Assembly: GCA_000434635.1 (NCBI GenBank)
Contig: HF988088.1
Span: 1-13,406 of the forward strand
Source of the DNA: Firmicutes bacterium CAG:110
Lineage (GTDB): Bacteria > Bacillota > Clostridia > Oscillospirales > Oscillospiraceae
Direction: 5' to 3'
DNA length: 13,406 nt
This document shows, piece by piece, positions 1 to 5,818 of the stretch. The notes under the pieces are model-generated. The model was not told the DNA's origin. It did no database searches and saw only the letters and a program-made list of their open reading frames with translations. Positions within the stretch are counted from its first letter, which is position 1. Each line of letters opens with the position of its first letter. A program made the position numbers and the translations under genes.

Positions 1-12
1 CCGGGAATATGA

Positions 13-120
13 CCAACAGCGAGGGATTTTCCGTCTGATGAAGCCATTTTTTCGCGGGAATACTTTGTGTATTGCAAGGAAAAATGGTGCACAGCAGACG
101 GAAATTCCTCGCTGTTTTGG
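13..120. repeat. Long imperfect inverted repeat (hairpin element) at left edge
   Basis: Left arm 13-37 (contains CAGCGAGG and CCGTCTG) and right arm 95-120 (contains CAGACGG and CCTCGCTG) are reverse complements over about 24 bases with small indels. Inside them CCATTTTT (44-51) pairs with AAAAATGG (80-87), and at the tip AATAC (59-63) pairs with GTATT (69-73). The whole ~108 bases can fold into one long stem. It lies about 85 bp downstream of the stop of the minus-strand GH13 gene. There is no U-run of the kind expected of a simple terminator, so a dispersed structured repeat is more likely. I do not recognise a named family. Confidence 0.6.
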
Positions 121-203
121 CATGATGACGGTTTTCAGCCAGACCCTGCCCGCGCTCCGGCAGCAGCCGATTTATTCAGAGCTTCCCTGGTATCAGAGGC
201 TTC

Positions 204-1781
204 CTAAGCGTGAGCAGGGGCGGCTTTCTCCTTGGGCTTCAGCACGATAAAGCTCTGGGCAGGTAAATGCAGCGTATCTCCCTCCATGGCGGGGGTTCCG
301 ACGGTGAAGAGGGGGATATAGGCTCCGTCCAGCTGACAGGTCTCCTCACCGCTGCCGGGGTTCATGGCGACCAGCAGACTCCCCCGCTTGTAGGCAAACA
401 GGCGGCTGCGGGCAGCATAGACGGCAAACGGGCTGTAGTTCTGAAGCTCCGGCTCGGCGTGACGCAGGGCAATCAGCCGCTTGACATGGGAGAGCATGGA
501 ATTCTCGTCAAGCTCCTGCGCCTGCACGGTGTGCCGCGCGTCGGCTTCCACGGGCAGGTACAAATCCTCTGCCGCGCCCTCGGAGAATCCGAGGTTGGGG
601 CCTGCATCCCACTGCATGGGCGTCCGGGAGCCGGTGCGGTGGTAGCCGCCCTCCTTGGTGGGGATGACCCGATAGTCCATGCCCAGCTCATCGCCGTAGT
701 ACAGGAAGGGAGCGCCGGGCATCGTGAAGATCCACGCAAAGGCCAGCCGCCGTTCCGCGTCTGTCAGCCCCGCGGCGGGACGGGGGGTATCGTGATTGCA
801 GGTAATGAAGCACCAGAGGCCGTGGTCGCGGCTGTCGTGATATTGGGGCAGGTAGTCCGCAAGGAACCGGCTCACGTCGGTGCCGGAATCCCGGGAGAAG
901 AAGCCGGTATTGCCGATGTAGCTGCCGCAGCCGTCCCGGAGGGTGTAGTCCCGCATCATGGTGCTGTAGCCGTTGCCGTCCCAGTTGAGATAAAAGTCCA
1001 TGTCAAAGCCGCAGCGCAGAGCCTTGTCCGGATGATTCCACTCGGAAACGAAGGCAGCATCCGGATATTCCTTGTGAATGGCGCCCAGAATGTCCCGCCA
1101 GACCTCCATGGTGGCAAGCTTTTCCGTGCCGTCATTCTTCACGAGAGACTCCGCCATATCCACCCGGAAGCCGTCGCAGCCCAGATCCAGCCAGAACCGG
1201 ATCACATCCTTCATGGCCTCCCGGGTCGCAAGGGCGTCAGGACTGGTGATGCTCTGCTGCCAGCGTTCCCGGCGTTCCCGGTAGCCGTAGTTCAGGGCGG
1301 GCTGACATTTGAAGAAGTTGATGATATAGGTGGCGCTGCGAGGGTATTCGCCGCCGATGAAGGGCATACCGTCGCCCCCGGCAAAGGCATGATCCGTCCA
1401 GATGTACCGGCCGGAATATTCGTTTGGCTCGGCCTCGCCGCTCTTGCGGAACCATTCGTGTTCTTCACTAGTGTGGCCGGGAACCAGATCCAGCAGAACC
1501 CGGACCCCCAGCGCGTGGGCGCGGCGGCACAGCTGGGCCATATCCTCGTTGGTGCCGTAGCGGGGCGCAATCTTCTTATAGTCCCGGACGTCGTAGCCCG
1601 CGTCCTTGAAGGGAGAGTCAAAGCAGGGATTGATCCACAGGGCGTTGCAGCCGAGGCTCTTCACGTAGGGCAGCTTTTCGGTGATGCCGGGAAGGTCGCC
1701 GATGCCGTCTCCGTTGGAGTCCCGGAAGCTCTGCGGATATATTTCATAAAATACGGCGTCACGAAGCCAGGATGCAGACAT
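204..1781 (-). CDS. Cytoplasmic GH13 alpha-glucosidase-type glycoside hydrolase
   Basis: A 525-residue GH13 (alpha-amylase clan) enzyme that probably hydrolyses alpha-glucosidic bonds of imported maltodextrins inside the cell, since no signal peptide is present. Landmarks are the Ca-site-like DSNGDGIGD at 21-29; conserved region I DLVPGH at 98-103; region II GFRVD with nucleophile Asp208; region III with acid/base Glu247 (SEWNHP); region IV NHD with Asp331; and RTPMQWD at 386-392. Region I has Gly where most GH13 enzymes have Asn (DxVxNH). The ATG at 1781 is chosen because GGAGG lies 7 bases upstream; an ATG 36 bases further out lacks this. The gene is divergent from the sugar ABC operon. A TTGATT-17-TATAAT promoter lies about 180 bp upstream. 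Exact linkage specificity (alpha-1,4, alpha-1,6 or transglycosylation) cannot be read from sequence. Confidence 0.9.
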   Translation of the reverse strand: MSASWLRDAVFYEIYPQSFRDSNGDGIGDLPGITEKLPYVKSLGCNALWINPCFDSPFKDAGYDVRDYKKIAPRYGTNEDMAQLCRRAHALGVRVLLDLVPGHTSEEHEWFRKSGEAEPNEYSGRYIWTDHAFAGGDGMPFIGGEYPRSATYIINFFKCQPALNYGYRERRERWQQSITSPDALATREAMKDVIRFWLDLGCDGFRVDMAESLVKNDGTEKLATMEVWRDILGAIHKEYPDAAFVSEWNHPDKALRCGFDMDFYLNWDGNGYSTMMRDYTLRDGCGSYIGNTGFFSRDSGTDVSRFLADYLPQYHDSRDHGLWCFITCNHDTPRPAAGLTDAERRLAFAWIFTMPGAPFLYYGDELGMDYRVIPTKEGGYHRTGSRTPMQWDAGPNLGFSEGAAEDLYLPVEADARHTVQAQELDENSMLSHVKRLIALRHAEPELQNYSPFAVYAARSRLFAYKRGSLLVAMNPGSGEETCQLDGAYIPLFTVGTPAMEGDTLHLPAQSFIVLKPKEKAAPAHA

Positions 1782-1963
1782 AACAATTCCTCCGTTTTTT
1801 GTTTTTGTATGGATCATCCGACCAATACCGGAAACTGCCGGGACAGGGGCGGATGGCGGGGCACGGGAAGACTTCGGATGGTTTCCTGTGGAAATACCGC
1901 GGACTTCCGCCGCGGGTAGTCTTTCCGCTTCCGGTACGGGGAGAATCGGAAAGCGGCAAATGT

Positions 1964-1992
1964 ATTATAGAAAAAAACGGCGGGGGAATCAA
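1964..1992 (-). promoter_or_regulatory. Sigma-70-type promoter for the cytoplasmic GH13 gene
   Basis: Read on the minus strand, the -35 is TTGATT (1992-1987) and the -10 is a perfect TATAAT (1969-1964), separated by exactly 17 bases. Transcription would begin near 1957 and leave a leader of about 175 nt before the ATG at 1781. Confidence 0.75.
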
Positions 1993-2111
1993 GAGAAAAC
2001 CGGAAAGAAATCAAGCCGGGAAGCGCATGGGAGGGCGTTGCCGGCGGCATTTCCCCAGGACATTGGCAGTTTCAACAATTTCTGATGCAACTTTTTATGC
2101 ACACTGCGCGG

Positions 2112-2140
2112 TTGACTTGTTACGAAAAATCGAGTATTCT
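2112..2140 (+). promoter_or_regulatory. Sigma-70-type promoter for the sugar ABC operon
   Basis: The -35 is TTGACT (2112-2117) and the -10 is TATTCT (2135-2140), with a 17-base spacer; an A/T-rich run follows. Predicted start is near 2147, leaving a leader of about 190 nt that contains the operator-like palindromes. It is the best match to consensus upstream of the binding-protein gene. Confidence 0.7.
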
Positions 2141-2205
2141 TTTTTTAAAGGGAAGTGTGAAGAAAATAATCCTCTAAGCACTCCCCCCGTTTTTTTCCGG
2201 CTTTC

Positions 2206-2219
2206 TGGAAACGATTCCA
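2206..2219. promoter_or_regulatory. cre-like LacI/CcpA operator
   Basis: TGGAAACGATTCCA fits the CcpA cre consensus TGNAANCGNTNNCA at every fixed position. It overlaps a second palindrome, TCCAATTGGA (2216-2225). It lies about 60 bp downstream of the predicted transcription start, so binding would act as a roadblock or repress a start site I have missed. CcpA and a maltose-type LacI regulator are equally possible readers. Confidence 0.65.
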
Positions 2220-2237
2220 ATTGGAGGACACGGTAAC

Positions 2238-2249
2238 ATACCCGGGTAT
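2238..2249. promoter_or_regulatory. 12-bp perfect palindrome between the two operators
   Basis: ATACCCGGGTAT is a perfect 12-bp dyad in the transport-operon leader, midway between the two LacI-type sites. It lacks the central CG-flanked A/T pattern of those sites, so a different dimeric regulator, or chance, could explain it. Confidence 0.35.
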
Positions 2250-2271
2250 TCTCCCGTTCCGTTCGTCCTAT

Positions 2272-2285
2272 GGAAAGCGCTTTCC
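2272..2285. promoter_or_regulatory. Second LacI-family operator-like palindrome
   Basis: GGAAAGCGCTTTCC is a perfect 14-bp palindrome centred on CG, the form typical of LacI-family operators (MalR-like, CcpA-like). It keeps 12 of 14 cre-like positions, departing only at the outermost T and A. Its centre is 66 bp from that of the site at 2206-2219, about six helical turns, so looping between the two is possible. It ends 50 bp before the binding-protein ATG. Confidence 0.6.
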
Positions 2286-2335
2286 GGTCTGCGGGATCAG
2301 CCAGCGAATTTATAATATCAAGGAGGAAATGTAAA

Positions 2336-3925
2336 ATGAAGAAGATTCTCGCGCTGCTTCTGACTGTCGGTATGGTTCTTGGCCTGTTTGCCGGCTGCGG
2401 TAACAGCAACACAACCCCCGCCGGCACCGCCGCCGCTGCTAACCCCACCGCCGCCAACCCCACCGCCGCTGCCGCGGCCGATTCTCTGGACGGCACCTAT
2501 GACATCACCGTCTGGGTCTCCGAGATGGCCGGTGTAAAGGAACTGACCGAGCAGCAGATCAAGGACTTTATGGAAGAGAACCCCGGCATCGTCATCAACG
2601 CCACCATTGAGGGCGTCACCGAGCTCGACTCCGCCACCCAGATGATCACCTCCGTCGAGGACGGCGCCGACCTGTTCTGCTTCGCGCAGGATCAGCTGGC
2701 TCGTCTGGTGCAGGCCGGCGCCCTGACCAAGCTTGGCACCAAGGCTGCCGCGGAAGTCACCGAGCTGAACGACAGCGGCGCCGTTGCGGCCGCCACCGTT
2801 GGCTCCGATATGTGGTGCTATCCCATGACCTCCGATAACGGCTACTTCATGATTTACGACAGCAGCGTGATTCCCGCTGAGCACGTGGACAGCCTGGAAG
2901 ACATCATTGCCGACTGCGAGGCCGCCGGCCGCGGCTTCTCCATGGAGCTTGAGACCTCCGCGTGGTACAATGTCGCCTTCTTCTTCGCTACCGGCTGCCA
3001 CTCCAACTGGACCATGTCCGCCGACGGCAAGAGCTTCGAGAGCGTTGACGACGACTTCAATTCCGACAACGGCGTTATCGCCCTGAAGGGTATGAAGAAG
3101 CTGCTGAACTCCACCGCTTACAAGTGCTCCAGCTCTGCCGATGACTTCTCCGCCGCCATCCCCGCCGCCGTCGTCATCGTCGGCACCTGGGGCACCAGCG
3201 CCGCCAAGGCCGCTCTGGGCGACAACTACGCCTGCACCGATCTGCCCAGCTTCACCGTGGACGGCAACTCTTACCACCTTGGCTCCTTCTCCGGCAACAA
3301 GCTGGTGGGTGTCAAGCCCCAGACCGATCCCGTGAAGACCGCCGTTCTGCAGAAGCTTGCCCTGTACCTGACCAACGAGAAGTGCCAGCTTGCCCGGTTC
3401 GACGCCGTGGGCTGGGGTCCCTCCAATAAGGCTGCCCAGCAGTCCGAAAAGGTTGCCGGTGATCCTGCTCTGGCCGCTCTGGCTGCTCAGAGTGCCTACG
3501 CTACGCCGCAGGGACAGATTGACGGCTCCTGGTGGGATATCGCCAAGGTTTATGCCACCGCTGCCAAGGAGGCTACCACCGACGAAGAGCTGAAGGCCGC
3601 GCTGGAGAGCTATGAGACCTCCATTAAGGGCCTGTTCTCCATGTCCGCCGAGGAGCGGGAGGCCTTTACGGTCATCGGCTCCATCAACGGCGACGGCTGG
3701 TCCGTGGATCTTCCCATGACCAAGCAGGACGACGGCAGCTGGCTGACCGATGAGGCCTACCAGATGGATGCCGGCGTTGAGTTCAAGGTTCGTCAAGGCA
3801 AGGCCTGGGACGTTGCCTACGGCACCGACGGCAATAACTTTGTGGTCGAGACCGCCGGTACCTACAAAGTCCGTTTGACCCTCAACGGCGAAGAAGGCAC
3901 CGTGGAGCTGGTTCCCGCCGAATAA
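2336..3925 (+). CDS. malE: Sugar ABC transporter binding lipoprotein with C-terminal beta-domain
   Basis: A 529-residue surface lipoprotein that captures oligosaccharide for the permeases downstream. Residues 1-21 form a lipoprotein signal ending in the lipobox LFAGC (Cys21). Residues 22-48 are an Ala/Thr/Pro linker with NPTAA in tandem. Residues about 52-435 match the family-1 solute-binding (maltose-binding) fold, including a late VGWGPSNKAA stretch. Residues about 444-529 form an extra domain (FTVIGSINGDGW through KVRLTLNGEEGTVEL) that resembles the small beta-sandwich (X25/SusE-type) modules of starch-active enzymes; plain MalE proteins end near 400 residues. The ATG at 2336 has AGGAGG 9 bases upstream; an ATG at 2270 lies inside an operator. 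Codon choice is strongly biased to C-ending codons, consistent with high expression. Alpha-glucan specificity is inferred from the flanking GH13 genes. Confidence 0.88.
   Translation: MKKILALLLTVGMVLGLFAGCGNSNTTPAGTAAAANPTAANPTAAAAADSLDGTYDITVWVSEMAGVKELTEQQIKDFMEENPGIVINATIEGVTELDSATQMITSVEDGADLFCFAQDQLARLVQAGALTKLGTKAAAEVTELNDSGAVAAATVGSDMWCYPMTSDNGYFMIYDSSVIPAEHVDSLEDIIADCEAAGRGFSMELETSAWYNVAFFFATGCHSNWTMSADGKSFESVDDDFNSDNGVIALKGMKKLLNSTAYKCSSSADDFSAAIPAAVVIVGTWGTSAAKAALGDNYACTDLPSFTVDGNSYHLGSFSGNKLVGVKPQTDPVKTAVLQKLALYLTNEKCQLARFDAVGWGPSNKAAQQSEKVAGDPALAALAAQSAYATPQGQIDGSWWDIAKVYATAAKEATTDEELKAALESYETSIKGLFSMSAEEREAFTVIGSINGDGWSVDLPMTKQDDGSWLTDEAYQMDAGVEFKVRQGKAWDVAYGTDGNNFVVETAGTYKVRLTLNGEEGTVELVPAE
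2441..2470 (+). repeat. 15-bp tandem repeat in the lipoprotein linker
   Basis: Two copies of AACCCCACCGCCGC plus one variable base (2441-2455 and 2456-2470) encode NPTAA twice in the linker between lipid anchor and binding domain. This kind of in-frame repeat can change linker length by slippage. Confidence 0.8.
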
Positions 3926-3970
3926 GGCAGGCTTCCATCCACAAACGCAGTGACATAGAGTTCTGAGAGG

Positions 3971-4018
3971 GGGAGCCGCTCGGGTTTGCCCGAGGGGAGC
4001 CGCTCGGGTTTGCCCGAG
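3971..4018 (+). repeat. Perfect 24-bp tandem duplication forming terminator arms
   Basis: A 24-base unit starting GGGAGCCGCTCGGG and ending TTTGCCCGAG occurs twice head to tail (3971-3994 and 3995-4018) with no differences. Each unit carries its own CTCGGG/CCCGAG stem. The second is completed by GGCTC to make the full terminator, and the first left arm can also pair with the same right arm, giving alternative folds. Confidence 0.9.
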
Positions 4019-4028
4019 CGGCTCTTTT
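3997..4028 (+). terminator. Intrinsic terminator after the binding-protein gene
   Basis: GAGCCGCTCGGG (3997-4008), loop TTTG, then CCCGAGCGGCTC (4013-4024), a perfect 12-bp GC-rich stem followed by TTTT. The U-run is short, so partial read-through to the permease genes is likely. The permeases have no clear promoter of their own. Confidence 0.8.
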
Positions 4029-4091
4029 GAGGTCCCTCTGCCGCTGCCTTCCGAGTCCCGACGGGATTCGGAGCGTGTTCCCTGTTCCGGC

Positions 4092-4156
4092 CCGGTGTCC
4101 CGCCGAAGAAGGAGGAGCCCCGGCACCGCCGGCTTCCTTTTTGGGCGGAACACCGG
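4092..4156 (+). repeat. 13-bp inverted repeat enclosing an inner hairpin
   Basis: CCGGTGTCCCGCC (4092-4104) pairs with GGCGGAACACCGG (4144-4156) with one mismatch. Between the arms a GC stem (CCGGC, ACC, GCCGG) is followed by CTTCC and TTTTT (4138-4142), which resembles a second, weaker terminator. The fold may be part of operon attenuation. Confidence 0.5.
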
Positions 4157-4252
4157 AAACAAATGGACGCCTCCGCAACCGGCTTTTGGGCGGGCAGCAT
4201 TTCCCGCCAAAGCGAAAAACGGTTCCCGGAGGCAGCCAAATCCAAAAAGAAT

Positions 4253-4294
4253 GGAGGTAGGCGGATAAACGCAGGTTTATCCCGATTGATCATG
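4253..4294 (+). promoter_or_regulatory. Ribosome site separated from the permease ATG by a hairpin
   Basis: The only strong Shine-Dalgarno sequence near the permease start is GGAGG at 4253-4257, 34 bases from the ATG at 4292. A perfect 8-bp hairpin, GGATAAAC (4263-4270), GCAG, GTTTATCC (4275-4282), sits in the gap. Folding removes 20 bases and leaves an effective spacing of about 14. Translation could depend on the fold, or a non-ATG start (TTG 4286, ATA 4265) could be used. Confidence 0.5.
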
Positions 4295-5818
4295 AAGAAA
4301 CTGACGGATCTGGAATACCTCAGGCTGAACACGTTTCAGCGTCTGTGGTACAACATTGTCCTGTTCGTTCTCGGCATCCCAGGCTGGCTGGCCTCTTTGG
4401 TCAAAGCCGTCGGGAACGGGATCGCAGGCGCTTTCAGGAGCATCCGAAACGAGCTGACGGATTGCGCCACCACCTTTACAAGGGGCAGCTGGAAAACGAA
4501 GGTATCCTACCTTGTGATGGGCTTCGGCAATATTGCCCGGGGTCAGGTGCTGCGGGGACTGCTGTTCCTTGTCTTTGAATCTGTGTTCATCGTTTATATG
4601 GTCACAACCGGCAGCTACTGGCTGGGCAAGTTCCGCACGCTGGGCGATGTGCCCCCCGGAGAGGTATACAACGAGGTGCTGGACACCTACGTCCGGGTCA
4701 ACGGCGACGACTCTTTTAAAATTCTGCTGTACGGCCTCCTGACCATTCTCTTCATCATTGCTTTTGTCTACACATGGCGGCTGAACGTGAAGCAGAACCG
4801 GATCTCGGAGGAGATCCTTGCCACGGGCAAGAAGCTCAAAAGCGGAAAGGACGACCTTCGTTCCGTGCTGGACGATCAGTTCCATAAGACGCTGCTGGCA
4901 CTGCCCATCACGGGCATCCTTGTCTTCACGATAATCCCGATTCTGTTCATGATCCTCGTTGCCTTCACCAACTATGACGGCGCTCACGACGGCTACAGCA
5001 ACCTCTTTACATGGGTGGGGCTGAGCAATTTCAACGAGCTGATCAGCTCCAGCAGTGCGGACGCGAACCTCAGCTACACCTTCGGCGAAATCCTTTCGTG
5101 GACGCTGATGTGGGCGTTCTTTGCCACATTCACCAATTATTTTCTGGGAATGCTGGTGGCGATCCTCATCAACAAAAAGGGAATCCATTTCAAAAAGCTC
5201 TGGCGCGGCATTCTGGTTCTGACCATCGCGGTGCCTCAGTTCATTTCCCTGCTGTATGTCTCCAAGCTCTTCGATACCAACGGCGTTGTGAATGCCATGC
5301 TCCTGAAGCTGGGCTTTATCGATCAGGCCATCCGCTTCTGGGAGAATACCACCTCCGCCCGAATTCTCGTCATCGTAATCAACATCTGGGTCGGTATCCC
5401 CTATCTGATGCTGGTGAGCACCGGCATTCTGATGAATATTCCGCAGGATCTGTACGAGTCGTCCAAAATTGACGGTGCCAGTGTCTGGCAGCAGTATATG
5501 AAGATCACGCTTCCGTACATGCTCTTCGTCACGGGTCCCTACCTGCTGACCCAGTTCATCGGCAATATCAACAACTTCAACGTAATCTATCTGCTGACCA
5601 GCGGCCGCCCGGCAAGTCCGGATCTTGTAACCAGCGGCGGCAGTGCCACAACTACGGATCTTCTGATCACCTGGCTGTTCAACATTACCACCGGCGCCAC
5701 CAGCAACTATAAGCTGGCCGCCGTGATTGCCATCATGATCTTCGTTGTTGTCGCGGTTCTTTCCCTGATCGTCTACAACGTGATCCCGTCTACCAGAAAT
5801 GAGGAGGATTATTCGTAA
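4292..5818 (+). CDS. malF: MalF-type sugar ABC permease
   Basis: A 508-residue integral membrane subunit that forms half of the channel for the oligosaccharide importer. Hydrophobic segments lie near residues 22-48, 86-107, 143-162, 203-227, 267-294, 306-326, 358-380, 409-433 and 474-498. The cytoplasmic EAA coupling loop, which docks on the ATPase, is YESSKIDGASVWQQYMKITLP at 388-408. The ~200-residue N-terminal part before the transport core holds two or three membrane segments and a charged stretch (residues 165-200), as in MalF-type rather than short permeases. Position 4292 is chosen because MKKLTDLEYL begins typical permease sequence and codons upstream fall in hairpins. The stop overlaps the next ATG by one base (TAATG), which suggests translational coupling. 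Confidence 0.88.
   Translation: MKKLTDLEYLRLNTFQRLWYNIVLFVLGIPGWLASLVKAVGNGIAGAFRSIRNELTDCATTFTRGSWKTKVSYLVMGFGNIARGQVLRGLLFLVFESVFIVYMVTTGSYWLGKFRTLGDVPPGEVYNEVLDTYVRVNGDDSFKILLYGLLTILFIIAFVYTWRLNVKQNRISEEILATGKKLKSGKDDLRSVLDDQFHKTLLALPITGILVFTIIPILFMILVAFTNYDGAHDGYSNLFTWVGLSNFNELISSSSADANLSYTFGEILSWTLMWAFFATFTNYFLGMLVAILINKKGIHFKKLWRGILVLTIAVPQFISLLYVSKLFDTNGVVNAMLLKLGFIDQAIRFWENTTSARILVIVINIWVGIPYLMLVSTGILMNIPQDLYESSKIDGASVWQQYMKITLPYMLFVTGPYLLTQFIGNINNFNVIYLLTSGRPASPDLVTSGGSATTTDLLITWLFNITTGATSNYKLAAVIAIMIFVVVAVLSLIVYNVIPSTRNEEDYS

Larger units (their letters stand above)
1782..2335. other. Divergent regulatory region, no gene
   Basis: These 554 bp separate the GH13 gene from the binding-protein gene. 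They contain a promoter for each direction, a LacI/CcpA-type operator cluster near the plus-strand gene, and a structured leader on the minus-strand side. That leader has GGTTTCC (1880-1886) facing GGAAATACC (1890-1898), CCGCGG at 1897-1902 and 1910-1915, and CCGCTTCCG (1925-1933) facing CGGAAAGCGG (1947-1956). The open frames here lack ribosome sites and cover the promoters, so I see no credible coding gene. Confidence 0.7.
3926..4291. other. Structured intergenic region between binding protein and permease, no gene
   Basis: These 366 bp lie inside the transport operon and are rich in stem-loops: the duplicated terminator (3971-4028), a 9-bp stem CCGAGTCCC (4051-4059) with GGGATTCGG (4063-4071), a 13-bp inverted repeat (4092-4104 with 4144-4156), and a hairpin just before the permease start (4263-4282). 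Open frames crossing it have no good ribosome site. The likely role is to lower permease expression relative to the binding protein by termination or RNA processing. Confidence 0.65.

Noticed and set aside
38..250. 70-codon plus-strand open frame at the left edge
   Set aside because: It starts inside the long hairpin, overlaps the GH13 gene end and has no ribosome site.
267..1919. Long plus-strand open frame opposite the cytoplasmic GH13 gene
   Set aside because: It is antisense to a gene with intact GH13 motifs; its protein is low-complexity and matches no family, an effect of GC-rich codons on the other strand.
1799..2236. 145-codon plus-strand open frame in the divergent region
   Set aside because: It covers both promoters and an operator, has no ribosome site and a composition unlike the neighbouring genes.
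2311..2316. Perfect TATAAT just before the binding-protein gene
   Set aside because: It would start transcription inside the AGGAGG ribosome site, and no -35 lies 16-18 bases upstream.
3971..4018. Possible CRISPR remnant (two identical 24-bp units)
   Set aside because: The units abut with no spacer, form a terminator, and no cas gene is present.
2318..4210. 630-codon minus-strand open frame across the binding protein and the gap
   Set aside because: Gly/Ala/Val/His-rich translation, no ribosome site, and it runs through a terminator and the antisense of a clear gene.
4163..4291. N-terminal extension of the MalF-type permease from an ATG at 4163
   Set aside because: The extra residues are encoded by hairpin sequence and are unlike a permease N-terminus, and no ribosome site precedes that ATG.
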